64,000 nucleotides of DNA from Sphingobacterium oryzagri. GTDB taxonomy: Bacteria > Bacteroidota > Bacteroidia > Sphingobacteriales > Sphingobacteriaceae. The stretch is taken from assembly GCF_028736175.1 (NCBI RefSeq), contig NZ_CP117880.1:3286001-3350000 (forward strand), given 5' to 3'. Shown here piece after piece: positions 54,288 through 64,000 of this stretch (position 1 is the first letter of the stretch; each line of letters opens with the position of its first letter). A model generated the notes under the pieces. It did not search any database. It was not told the DNA's origin and worked only from the letters and a program-made list of their open reading frames with translations. A program made the position numbers and the translations under genes.

Positions 54288-54318
54288 CTGAACATGATGA
54301 TTTTTTCATCATGTTCAG
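54288..54318. terminator. Hairpin after the DoxX gene
   Basis: CTGAACATGATGA (54288-54300) pairs perfectly with TCATCATGTTCAG (54306-54318), T5 loop. It has no T-run on the + strand, so it is a weak or processing-type terminator. Confidence 0.55.
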
Positions 54319-54356
54319 AAAAATAATACTATAAATTATCTCCAGCACATGGTACT

Positions 54357-56714
54357 TTGCAAAGAAATTTCTATTTTGTTCAAAGAAATCAAGCTTTGCA
54401 TTGCGTGGTTAACTATCCAGATTTAGAACATTTATTTTATAGTGGCGATATTGAAGCGTGTATTATCCAGGGAGAGCAGTATTTAAAAGTGCACCCCCAC
54501 GATATAGACGCATTGCTGTTGCTCGCTACCGCGTATCATGACATCGTATTCTACGAGGATATCGGAATCGTTTTTGATGCTATTCAAAATTATACCGTTC
54601 CGTATCTCAAGCGCATTCTTGCGCTCGATCCCAACCATAAAAAAGCCTTGCAATACATCTTGCATTATACCCTACAACATCAACAAACAATAGGAGGCAA
54701 AAGCGAAGATAAACGCCATATAACCAATAAAAATAGCCAGGAGTACATAGCTTATGCCAAGCTGCTGTTGCAGTCTGATGCGCTACTATACAGCGGCTAC
54801 AGCTTTCTCTGGCAGATCTATGAGACCTTGGACGAGCCCGAAAAACAATTGCAACTGGCCGATGAGGCAATCGCGGTATTTGAAAAAAAGTTTGCGCAAA
54901 ACCGTGAAATGCGAGATTTTCATGTATCCAGCTTTTGGATACGTAAAATTCGCTTGCTGAATAATCTTCCCGGCATTCCGAAGGCAGCAATTTGCACCTA
55001 TATACAAAATCAAGTAAAAAATTTAGTCAGTAAAGAAGAACAAGATTTTCCGTTGCTGGCAGAAATAGCCTATCAAGACGGGTCACTAGAACTGCCTGTC
55101 GAGCTGTTATCGCTGGTCTTGCAAAATGACCGATCGCTGCAAGGACTCGGCGAGGTAGCTGAAAAATGGTACGGACGAGTGACCGACGAACTGGATAATG
55201 GCGTCTACAGTCCGGAGTTGTGCGCCTTTCAGCTTCGCCTGGAACGCAACTATCCCGATCATATTGATGTGGATAGCGACTTGTATTATAGCCATGCGCT
55301 ACAAGCGATGTCCAACTATCCAAAACATTATTTTGGTTATCATTTTGCCGGGGTGTATCTTTTTGACCGAAAAGAATATCAAAAGGCTATTCCTTTATTT
55401 GAAAAGGCGATACAGCGACATCCAATGGCTGAAACCGTACGATGCTATATCGAATCTTATCTCTATGTTTACCATCGTGTTCCAACGATACCAGCAATGG
55501 AAAGTCATCCGAAGGAGATATACGAAGAAGCTACTTACTTGGACGACTGGGAAGATGATTTGCTGACGAGTGAACTCTACAGCGCGCTTTGCCAGGCGCG
55601 GCTTACCTTTTATGAGCAAGCTTACCTGGCCTTTCATGCCTATCTTGATCATAATGCCTACCAAAGTTTCTACGACTGCAATCCGATGCTCTTTGCCATG
55701 TGTGCCAACAACCTGGCCACGGTGCACAACGAGCTTGGACAGTTCATCCAATCGGCTGCTATAGCCGAAGAGGCGCTGCGACACAGCAATTTTTGGGAAT
55801 TACATGCCATCCGGATCGATAGTTTGCTATTGGCAAATTTGTTTGAGCAGGCAAAAATAGCACTAGACCGCTATTTTGAGACCTTCCCCGAAGAGGAAAT
55901 TCCTTTTTTAAAGCACCTGATCTTTTTAGCCAATAAAATTGAAGTAAACTATCAGTTGCTGGGCGATCAAGACGTCTTCGAGGATAGCCGGATATTGCTT
56001 TATCAAATTTACGATTATGCTTTGGCTCATCAAGGTATGGATCGAGAAGATGCGGGCGATTTGGAGGCCGCAAAAACTACCGTGCAAAATGTATTTTATC
56101 AGTTTGTCGAGCCGCTGGATCGCGAAGCACAGATTGCGATCTTTGAGCAGCATGCCGAGCGCTATCCCGACGAGTCGCATCCGCAGTATATGCTTATGCA
56201 ACTGTATCATGATGTGGGCAATTACGAAAAATCCAACCAAGCGGCCTACGCCTACCTCTCCAACAAAAGCGAGTTAATCATCGACCCGTTCGATAAAGCG
56301 CGTGCCATCAATTTTGTACTGAAAACGCATGTGCTGCAAGAACAATATGATCGCGCGACAATTATTTTCGATGAAAACTACCGATTAGTAAAAGATCAAC
56401 TGCAGGAAAAAGAGCAGCTAAGCTGGCTATTTTACAGTATAAAATTGAAATTTGAGCAACAACTCTACGAAGAGCTTTATCCTTTAGTTCAATCGTTTAG
56501 AAACCTTTACCAGGAGCTCAGCTGGCCGTATGATACCGATATGGAGCAGGTGCTCCTTTGGGAAGCGCGCAGTTTGCATCAAGACGGACATACCGAAAAG
56601 GCTATTGCTGTTTTAGACGATCTTATCCGTTACGACAACCATGATCCCGCAGCCGACGCCTATCGGGCACAATGGAAAAAGCGAGGTTTTTTCGCCAGGT
56701 TTCGTTTTAAGTAG
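54357..56714 (+). CDS. Large TPR-repeat protein of unknown function, non-ATG start
   Basis: Up to 785 residues, soluble, no signal peptide; almost wholly helical with TPR-like units (GDIEACIIQGEQYLKVHPHD, FDRKEYQKAIPLFEKAIQRHP, HTEKAIAVLDDLIRYDNHDP). No enzyme domain is seen. The open frame starts at a TTG (54357); other candidates are TTG 54396 and GTG 54405, and the nearest ATG upstream (54349) is in another frame with a stop after 25 codons. The first clear TPR begins near residue 25, so a GTG start at 54405 is plausible. It converges on the GNAT gene with 29 bp between. A protein-interaction scaffold role is only an inference. Confidence 0.75.
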   Translation: MQRNFYFVQRNQALHCVVNYPDLEHLFYSGDIEACIIQGEQYLKVHPHDIDALLLLATAYHDIVFYEDIGIVFDAIQNYTVPYLKRILALDPNHKKALQYILHYTLQHQQTIGGKSEDKRHITNKNSQEYIAYAKLLLQSDALLYSGYSFLWQIYETLDEPEKQLQLADEAIAVFEKKFAQNREMRDFHVSSFWIRKIRLLNNLPGIPKAAICTYIQNQVKNLVSKEEQDFPLLAEIAYQDGSLELPVELLSLVLQNDRSLQGLGEVAEKWYGRVTDELDNGVYSPELCAFQLRLERNYPDHIDVDSDLYYSHALQAMSNYPKHYFGYHFAGVYLFDRKEYQKAIPLFEKAIQRHPMAETVRCYIESYLYVYHRVPTIPAMESHPKEIYEEATYLDDWEDDLLTSELYSALCQARLTFYEQAYLAFHAYLDHNAYQSFYDCNPMLFAMCANNLATVHNELGQFIQSAAIAEEALRHSNFWELHAIRIDSLLLANLFEQAKIALDRYFETFPEEEIPFLKHLIFLANKIEVNYQLLGDQDVFEDSRILLYQIYDYALAHQGMDREDAGDLEAAKTTVQNVFYQFVEPLDREAQIAIFEQHAERYPDESHPQYMLMQLYHDVGNYEKSNQAAYAYLSNKSELIIDPFDKARAINFVLKTHVLQEQYDRATIIFDENYRLVKDQLQEKEQLSWLFYSIKLKFEQQLYEELYPLVQSFRNLYQELSWPYDTDMEQVLLWEARSLHQDGHTEKAIAVLDDLIRYDNHDPAADAYRAQWKKRGFFARFRFK

Positions 56715-56743
56715 CCCATAGCGATGTAGGAGGCCGTGGCCGG

Positions 56744-57163
56744 TTAAATTTGCAGCACGAGGCGTATGTATTGCATTCCGTTGCGCATAAATAGCTCACC
56801 GCTGGGCTGCAAACCGACTGCTTTATAAAAATCAACCGCCTCCACCCTTGCATGGCACCACACTTCACGCGCGCCAAGCTCTTTCGCAAACGAGCGCAAA
56901 GTCTCCAGTAAAGCACGGCCTATCCCCTGTCGTTGATGAGCCGTATGCACTGCAAATTTTCTGAATTGAAAACGCATGTTCTCACCCTGAAAAAGGGAAA
57001 TGACGCCAACCAGCATATCCTGCTTATACGCACCAAAATGATAACCCTCAAAATCAGTATCGATCATGACGTCTTTCAGCGTGCCATTGGGGTAAAGCAC
57101 TTCCTGGCGTAGTCGCCAGGTAACTGGCGCAGCTACCTGCTCAATCTGCAAAGTGCTTAACAT
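56744..57163 (-). CDS. GNAT family N-acetyltransferase
   Basis: 139 residues, one GNAT domain. The acetyl-CoA loop is HQRQGIGRALLETLRSFA (residues about 75-93), preceded by the FRKFAVHTA strand and followed by VEAVDFYKAVGLQPSGELF, the usual end of motif B. Acceptor unknown; an ElaA-like amine or amino acid is possible. Lies 14 bp after the thioredoxin-like gene on the same strand, so both may be co-transcribed. Confidence 0.88.
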   Translation of the reverse strand: MLSTLQIEQVAAPVTWRLRQEVLYPNGTLKDVMIDTDFEGYHFGAYKQDMLVGVISLFQGENMRFQFRKFAVHTAHQRQGIGRALLETLRSFAKELGAREVWCHARVEAVDFYKAVGLQPSGELFMRNGMQYIRLVLQI

Positions 57164-57177
57164 CGAGAAGCTGCTCC

Positions 57178-57675
57178 CTATTTTTTGATAAACTCCGTAA
57201 AGAACGTGGTCACTTTTGCTTTATCATAGCCCTCACCCGCCTCCAGCGAACCGCTCTCACGCACCGCTAATACCTCGCCTTGACCATTTAAAACGATAAA
57301 GAACGGATAGCCCAACTGATTTCCGGTGGGTGCGTAGCGCTGGAAAACCGCTTCATTTTTATTCTCTTTTGAATAATTGAGATGGTAGTAAAGCAGCTTG
57401 TCATTCACCAGTTTACGCAGATCATGATCTGCATGGATATAATTGTTAAAGCGTAAGCACCAGATACACCAATTGCCGCCGGCCTGCACAATGATATTTT
57501 TGTTTGTCTCCTTAGCCACCAACAGCAGGCTGTCAAGCGCCTGCTGCGCATCTTCTTCCGGATCATAAGGCTTTTCAAACTGATCCAGTGCGGCAGCAGT
57601 TTTCTGCTGCGCGTCAACCTGAAGATAGCCAACACATAAGATGGCTCCGAGTATATAACTGATAAATCTATGCAT
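57178..57675 (-). CDS. Exported thioredoxin-like protein
   Basis: 165 residues with signal peptide (LQVDA|QQ, residue 22). The thioredoxin fold has the active-site C70-I-W-C73 in GGNWCIWCLRFN and the cis-proline in GYPFFIVLNGQG. The layout is like Bacteroidota DUF255/TlpA-related periplasmic proteins that reduce or isomerise disulfides. Upstream of the GNAT gene and 74 bp downstream of the GT20 fusion gene, all on the minus strand. Confidence 0.87.
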   Translation of the reverse strand: MHRFISYILGAILCVGYLQVDAQQKTAAALDQFEKPYDPEEDAQQALDSLLLVAKETNKNIIVQAGGNWCIWCLRFNNYIHADHDLRKLVNDKLLYYHLNYSKENKNEAVFQRYAPTGNQLGYPFFIVLNGQGEVLAVRESGSLEAGEGYDKAKVTTFFTEFIKK

Positions 57676-57749
57676 AGCAATAAGTACGAAATGTAATACA
57701 ACGAATGTACATAATTATCCTGCATTTTAGCGCGAAGAGCAAGCTAAAT

Positions 57750-59999
57750 CTAGCCATCTTTCCGCGTTTTTTCCAATTCTTTTACAAAATCTCTACCCCA
57801 GTAATGGATATCAAAATTCTTGACCTGATCGTAAAGCCGCTTAATACGTGCCGCACGCTCGTCAGCGGGCATCAAAAGACCTTTGAGCAAGCTTTCCTTC
57901 ATACTTTTCGTGTCATACGGATTCGTTAAAATGGCATAAGGCAATTCTACAGAAGCCCCCGCAAACTCGGAAAGCACTAACGCGCCATCGCCCTCAATCA
58001 TCCCCTGAACGGCCACATATTCCTTGGCCACCAAATTTAGTCCGTCACGCAGCGGCGTGATCCAGGCAATATCGCTGGTAGCATAAAGCCCTACTACCTC
58101 TTCAAACTGTAACGATCGGTAAAAATATTGAATAGGCACCCAATCCATCGTTGCAAAGCGACCGTTAATCTCGCCCACAGCACGGTGCACCTCGTCGCGA
58201 ATATCATCGTAAATTTTCATACCTTGTGACGGCGGCGTGCAAATATTTACCAATTCAACCTTGCCGCGATATTCCGGGTATTCTTCCAAAAATTCCCCAA
58301 AAGCCTGTATCTTCTCTAGCGGTCCTTTCACATAATCCAGCCGCTCTACCGACAAGATCGTTTGCATCGCACCATCTGTTTTTTTAGCGCGCGATGCGTC
58401 AATCTTTTTACGCATATCGGCACTTTTCAAGATGCCTTCCACCTTCTGCATATTGACGCCCACAGGCTGCGCTCCCAAACGTACCTGCCGGCCATCGATC
58501 TCGATTACTTTGGTCATCTGATCCACGCCCAGCGCACAGCTGTAGGTTAAAAACTGCTTAGCAGCATTGATCTTTTTCAGTACTTTAAACGGCGTATGGC
58601 TACGAAGCACATCAATAAAATTCTCCACATAGCGTGGAATATGGAAACTGATAAAGTCGCACAGCAACAAACTGCCGATAATCTCCTTACGCCAGGGAAT
58701 AATATTAAAAATATCAGCCGCCGGAAACGATGTGTGGTGAAAGAAACCGATACGCAGGTCCGGGCGCAGCGATTTGAGGTAAGCCGGCACCATCCACAGG
58801 TTATATTCGTGAATCCATACCAACGCATCTTGATCGGCCTCCTTTGCAATACGCTCTGCAAAAATACGGTTGATTTTGAGGTAATGTTCCCAGTCATCGT
58901 GATTGAACTTTGCCTTATCAACAAAGGAAAAAATCGTTGGCCAAAAAGCTTCTTTTGAAAAGACCCGATAAAATTGGTCGATATCCGCTTTAGGCAGACT
59001 AATCGTGGCCGCTACCAGATTGGCATACTTATCTTCGTCGATAAGCTCATTGGGCACCACGGGGCGCTCCTTTTGCTGTACCTCCTCACCGATCCAAATG
59101 CCTGAGCGACCTTTTTCAAAAAGACCCAGCAAAGACGGGATAATGCCGTTTGGACTTTTAGGCGATACCCGGATCGCTTTTCCATTAACCACCTCCTGTT
59201 CAAATGGTAAACGGTGGTATACCATAACCAGCTGATTCGAACTTTTTTGCGGTTGCGCACTTTTTCTTTTACTGACCAGTGCGGCGTACTTTTTAAATCG
59301 TTCGAATTCGCTCAACGCTTCCAAAATACCGCCGGCACCGGCTTCATCGGCCTGAAAAACTTGGGCATAAGCCTTCGTTTTTTCCAGCAAAGCGGGTTCA
59401 GCCTGACCGACAACCACGCCTTTATAACCCGTTTCGTAGAGCGCCAGGTCGTTCAACGTATCACCAGCCACCAGCACATCTTCTTGATCAACATGCAAAT
59501 GCTCTACCAAAGCCTTTAATGTACTACCCTTGTTAACGCCTCGCGGCAAAACATCTAAATATTTATCGACCGATGTGATAATATCACAATCAAAGTGTTT
59601 GGCTACTTCATACACCGGATCCAGGTTGACATCGCCGTCATAAAAAAACGAACATCGTCGCTGTTGCGGAACCTCCTGAAAAGTCACAGCCGCCACTTCC
59701 ATTACCTTGGCGCGAATGGCATACGTAGAGGGCCAACGCTCTTCAATATCGCCCTGAATGGTGGCGATGGGCTCTAAGGTAAATCCGTTGACCACGGTGG
59801 CGCCAACATCGGCAATGATGTAATTTGGTCGCGGGATCAGCGGATCGTTCAGCAGCGGAATGACCGACTCCAGGCCGCGTCCAGTGACAAAAACAAGTTG
59901 TATATCGGGATGTTGCTTGATGAGGCGATAAAGACGAAGCCTGTTTTCCATGTTTCCACCTAAAAAAGTGCCGTCTAAATCTGTCGCTAATAGCATCAT
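57750..59999 (-). CDS. Bifunctional glucosylglycerol-phosphate synthase/phosphatase type fusion (HAD + GT20)
   Basis: 749 residues. Residues about 1-235 are a HAD phosphatase of the sucrose-phosphatase-like (Cof/IIB) type with D7 and D9 in LATDLDGTF and the late motif GDTLNDLALYE. Residues about 268-745 are a GT20 synthase. The GT20 part has SPKSPNGIIPSLLGLF in place of the glucose-6-phosphate loop of OtsA, and WIHEYNLW, FFHHTSFPAADIFN and FHIPRYVENF, which match glucosylglycerol-phosphate synthases more than trehalose-phosphate synthase. The 4-bp overlap with a glycerol-3-phosphate dehydrogenase gene supports glycerol 3-phosphate as acceptor. Likely product: glucosylglycerol, an osmolyte. 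Trehalose phosphate synthesis is the alternative. Confidence 0.82.
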   Translation of the reverse strand: MMLLATDLDGTFLGGNMENRLRLYRLIKQHPDIQLVFVTGRGLESVIPLLNDPLIPRPNYIIADVGATVVNGFTLEPIATIQGDIEERWPSTYAIRAKVMEVAAVTFQEVPQQRRCSFFYDGDVNLDPVYEVAKHFDCDIITSVDKYLDVLPRGVNKGSTLKALVEHLHVDQEDVLVAGDTLNDLALYETGYKGVVVGQAEPALLEKTKAYAQVFQADEAGAGGILEALSEFERFKKYAALVSKRKSAQPQKSSNQLVMVYHRLPFEQEVVNGKAIRVSPKSPNGIIPSLLGLFEKGRSGIWIGEEVQQKERPVVPNELIDEDKYANLVAATISLPKADIDQFYRVFSKEAFWPTIFSFVDKAKFNHDDWEHYLKINRIFAERIAKEADQDALVWIHEYNLWMVPAYLKSLRPDLRIGFFHHTSFPAADIFNIIPWRKEIIGSLLLCDFISFHIPRYVENFIDVLRSHTPFKVLKKINAAKQFLTYSCALGVDQMTKVIEIDGRQVRLGAQPVGVNMQKVEGILKSADMRKKIDASRAKKTDGAMQTILSVERLDYVKGPLEKIQAFGEFLEEYPEYRGKVELVNICTPPSQGMKIYDDIRDEVHRAVGEINGRFATMDWVPIQYFYRSLQFEEVVGLYATSDIAWITPLRDGLNLVAKEYVAVQGMIEGDGALVLSEFAGASVELPYAILTNPYDTKSMKESLLKGLLMPADERAARIKRLYDQVKNFDIHYWGRDFVKELEKTRKDG

Positions 60000-60985
60000 A
60001 TCATATTCCTTTCTAATAGTTTAAATTCTGAAGTTACAGGCATATGGTTATATAAAACCCGATATGCCGTATTGATAATTGGTAAATTAAGCCGCAGTTC
60101 TTTGGCCGTTTGGTACAATCCTTTAGTAGCGGCATAGCCCTCGGCCACCATAGACATGGCATTTTGCGATTGCTCCACACTGTAGCCTCGACCAATCAGC
60201 TCACCAAATGTTCGATTTCGGCTATGCGCGGAATAGGCCGTCACCAGTAAATCGCCCAAATAGCTCGAGCAAGCCATGCGGTTTCCAGCGACATACAACG
60301 CTTTTAACAGCAATTCCAGTTCGTAAATCGCATTGGAAACGAGCACCGCCATAAAGTTATCACCATACTGTTGACCTTTCGCCATACCACATACCAAGCC
60401 CACTACATTCTTGTAGATAGCCGCATATTCAACACCCCGCAAATCTTCAAAAAGATTGATAGCCAGGTATCTACTGGAAAAACAAGGCTTTAGTTTCTGC
60501 AGTAAGTCCTGGTTAGGTGAGCAAATCGTCATGTACGTCTTTTTATCCATCGCGATTTCCTCAGCATGGCAGGGCCCTGCTAAGATTGCCTGCTGGCGTT
60601 CTTCGATATGAAATACATCCGCCAGATAAGCCGAAGGCAACATGTTATTCTCGCCGACCGTACCCTTAATTGAGGTAAGTACATTTTTCCCCGCCATCAA
60701 ATCGATATCAATACCGGCACACAATGTGGGAAAATGAGCACTTGGAATAACAAATAAAAGTGTGGAAGATTGTTGAATAACGTGTGGGAGATCGTCAGAA
60801 GCAGTTACATAGTGCGTATCGAGCTTTACAAAATTTAAGTAATCTGGGTTTCGCCCGGTGTCATTAATGGCCTCTACCTGTACCAGCCGACGCAAATACC
60901 AGGTAACATGCACCTTATTTTCTGTCAAGATTTTTACTAAAGCCGTAGCCCAACTGCCACCGCCTATTACACTTATTTCTGTCAA
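59996..60985 (-). CDS. gpsA: NAD(P)H-dependent glycerol-3-phosphate dehydrogenase
   Basis: 329 residues. The Rossmann loop is VIGGGSWATALVKIL, the substrate site includes GPCHAEEIAMD and the catalytic lysine lies in YAAIYKNVVGLVCGMA, followed by the C-terminal helix domain with SSYLGDLLVTAYSAHSRNR. It reduces dihydroxyacetone phosphate to sn-glycerol 3-phosphate in the cytoplasm. Usually a phospholipid enzyme, but here its stop overlaps the start of the GT20 fusion by 4 bp (ATGA), so it probably supplies the acceptor for glucosylglycerol phosphate. It may be a second, osmolyte-dedicated copy. Confidence 0.9.
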   Translation of the reverse strand: MTEISVIGGGSWATALVKILTENKVHVTWYLRRLVQVEAINDTGRNPDYLNFVKLDTHYVTASDDLPHVIQQSSTLLFVIPSAHFPTLCAGIDIDLMAGKNVLTSIKGTVGENNMLPSAYLADVFHIEERQQAILAGPCHAEEIAMDKKTYMTICSPNQDLLQKLKPCFSSRYLAINLFEDLRGVEYAAIYKNVVGLVCGMAKGQQYGDNFMAVLVSNAIYELELLLKALYVAGNRMACSSYLGDLLVTAYSAHSRNRTFGELIGRGYSVEQSQNAMSMVAEGYAATKGLYQTAKELRLNLPIINTAYRVLYNHMPVTSEFKLLERNMI

Positions 60986-61145
60986 ATCGCTTTCGTTTAT
61001 TTGGGCTAAAGGTAGGTTGTTCAGCAGCCCTATTATCTAATACGATACAAATATAGTTAAAATAAACTAATAAGCAAAATAAAATTCATAAATTAGTAAA
61101 TTATTCAAGCTGATCTATTGGTCGCTGCCCCCAACAGCGCTTTCC

Positions 61146-61583
61146 CTAACGCGGCTTAACGACGGAAATCGTCACGCGCTTCTTTTCGCTATTATTTTTT
61201 GATCGCGCAGCGGAAGGATAAGGATCAAGCGCTAATATACGCAGCACGTAGCCGTTGAAAAGAGCCGTGCTTTGATATCCTTTTTGCGGAACAGCCGCTG
61301 TTGCCAACGTAATATGTTGTGGCCGCGTGTACGTACCGGTGACCGTGAGATCGACCACAGCTACACCAGCCCAAATACAGTGGACACCTTCCGGGCAGCG
61401 GCTATCTTCTTCCACACGATCGAAGTATACGTTAAACTGCTCTTCGTTTAAAAACAGGCTTTCACCCGCTCTCAGGTACACGATGGTACTGTCCGCATCC
61501 GTTCGTGCAATCGGACTAGTTTTTACCGTGCGACAAGACCACAGCCATACGGCACTAAGCAGGAGCATAAAAAAGCGAACCAT
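61146..61583 (-). CDS. Small lipoprotein of unknown function with a CPxxxxC-type motif
   Basis: 145 residues. Lipobox VWLWSC (lipidated Cys17) after a hydrophobic stretch. The mature part is beta-rich with a cysteine pair in DSRCPEGVHCIWAG (about residues 60-73), which could form a disulfide; this motif recurs in small Bacteroidota lipoproteins of unknown role. Single gene; nothing else is seen between it and the gpsA start except AT-rich sequence. Confidence 0.75.
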   Translation of the reverse strand: MVRFFMLLLSAVWLWSCRTVKTSPIARTDADSTIVYLRAGESLFLNEEQFNVYFDRVEEDSRCPEGVHCIWAGVAVVDLTVTGTYTRPQHITLATAAVPQKGYQSTALFNGYVLRILALDPYPSAARSKNNSEKKRVTISVVKPR

Positions 61584-61754
61584 AAAAAATGTTGCAAAAC
61601 TTACGGATAACTAATCAAAAATATAGCCAGCAATCAGGGAAAAACCTCATTTATAGTAAAAAAGATAACAAAACAGGTATACTATTGCATTTATGAAAAA
61701 CTTAAATAAATTTTTATTTTAGAATTATATCCCTATACTTGTAGCGTATACTTT

Positions 61755-61830
61755 AGGGGTGTCTGCTTAGCAGGCTGAGATTTTACCCTTGGAACCTGAT
61801 CTAGTTCATACTAGCGGAGGGAAAAGTAAG
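61755..61830 (+). promoter_or_regulatory. TPP riboswitch (THI element)
   Basis: Conserved thi-box parts in order: GGGGTGTC (61756-61763), GCTGAGA (61774-61780), ACCCTTGGAACCTGATC (61785-61801) and ACTAGCGGAGGGAA (61810-61823). It lies 74 bp before thiS and would shut thiamine synthesis genes when thiamine pyrophosphate is bound. A -7-like TATACTTG at 61734-61741 precedes it. Confidence 0.95.
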
Positions 61831-61903
61831 ACCACATCTTTTCGGACTTTCTTCAGTCTGCTGTTGGCATATCCTAAAGTACTTTACTAAAAATACGGAG
61901 GAT

Positions 61904-63948
<2,045 letters not shown>

Positions 63949-63953
63949 TTACT

Positions 63954-64000
63954 ATGCGCATCATTACGCTGCCTTACCCGGATAACCGCGAAATCGCGAT
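63954..64000 (+). CDS. Start of a further thiamine-operon gene, cut by window edge (probably thiE)
   Basis: ATG at 63954, 5 bp after the thiC stop, opens MRIITLPYPDNREIA and runs off the window. In Bacteroidota a thiamine phosphate synthase (ThiE) commonly follows thiC; the 15 residues fit its first strand but cannot prove it. Confidence 0.5.
   Translation, partial: MRIITLPYPDNREIA

Noticed and set aside
57750..59999. Plain trehalose-6-phosphate synthase/phosphatase fusion
   Set aside because: The phosphatase is at the N-terminus and is not OtsB-like, the GT20 motifs differ from OtsA, and a glycerol-3-phosphate dehydrogenase gene overlaps; kept as the alternative only.

Overview
The window is chromosomal DNA from a member of the Bacteroidota, most likely Sphingobacteriaceae (Sphingobacterium/Pedobacter-like). 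The support is SusC/SusD pairs, a lipoprotein-rich SusE/F-like protein, -7 promoter elements of the TAnnTTTG type, few strong Shine-Dalgarno sites, a membrane M1-peptidase/ABC-2 hybrid and a thiS-thiC order behind a TPP riboswitch. The species assignment is inference. I saw no rRNA, tRNA, CRISPR array, insertion sequence or prophage.

Region 1 (1-4.2 kb): an M16 zinc peptidase cut by the left edge, an ECF sigma factor with no adjacent anti-sigma, and an AraC-type regulator. Region 2 (4.3-21.5 kb) is a polysaccharide utilisation locus on the + strand: cytoplasmic DUF5107-TPR protein, GH2 glycosidase, SusE/F-like lipoprotein, SusC, SusD, two tandem GH30 endo-glycanases (one lipoprotein, one not) and a sugar-porter MFS. 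The GH30 type hints at a beta-1,6-galactan-like substrate, but this is not proven. Two perfect hairpins lie inside the operon between the GH2 gene and the SusE-like gene.

Region 3 (21.6-27.3 kb) is a polyol/hexose locus: sorbitol-type dehydrogenase and a GPH transporter fused to a PfkB-type kinase domain on the - strand, diverging from a LacI regulator and a free-standing fructokinase. The shared promoter region carries three copies of a 12-bp operator-like repeat. The fused kinase domain has changed residues in three conserved motifs. Region 4 (27.6-37.4 kb): a membrane-protein gene broken by an in-frame TAG, an alpha-oxoamine synthase, YceI, pirin, an AKR-FKBP-glycosyltransferase operon, an S1/P1-type zinc hydrolase and a TonB-dependent receptor.

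Region 5 (37.5-48.5 kb): ABC ATPase plus M1-peptidase/ABC-2 hybrid, a DUF4407/DUF4342 operon, an FMN reductase and a tightly packed three-gene unit. That unit holds an N-formylglutamate-amidohydrolase-like enzyme, a QEGLA/DUF1704 metallopeptidase and a GshB-like ATP-grasp ligase, and is the best candidate for an undescribed ligase/hydrolase system. Region 6 (48.5-61.6 kb): decayed palindromic repeats, YihY, threonine aldolase, an S9 peptidase, DoxX, a TPR protein, GNAT, a thioredoxin-like protein, and a two-gene glucosylglycerol-type compatible-solute operon (GpsA plus a phosphatase-GT20 fusion). Region 7 (61.7-64 kb): a TPP riboswitch, thiS, thiC and the first codons of a further gene, probably thiE.
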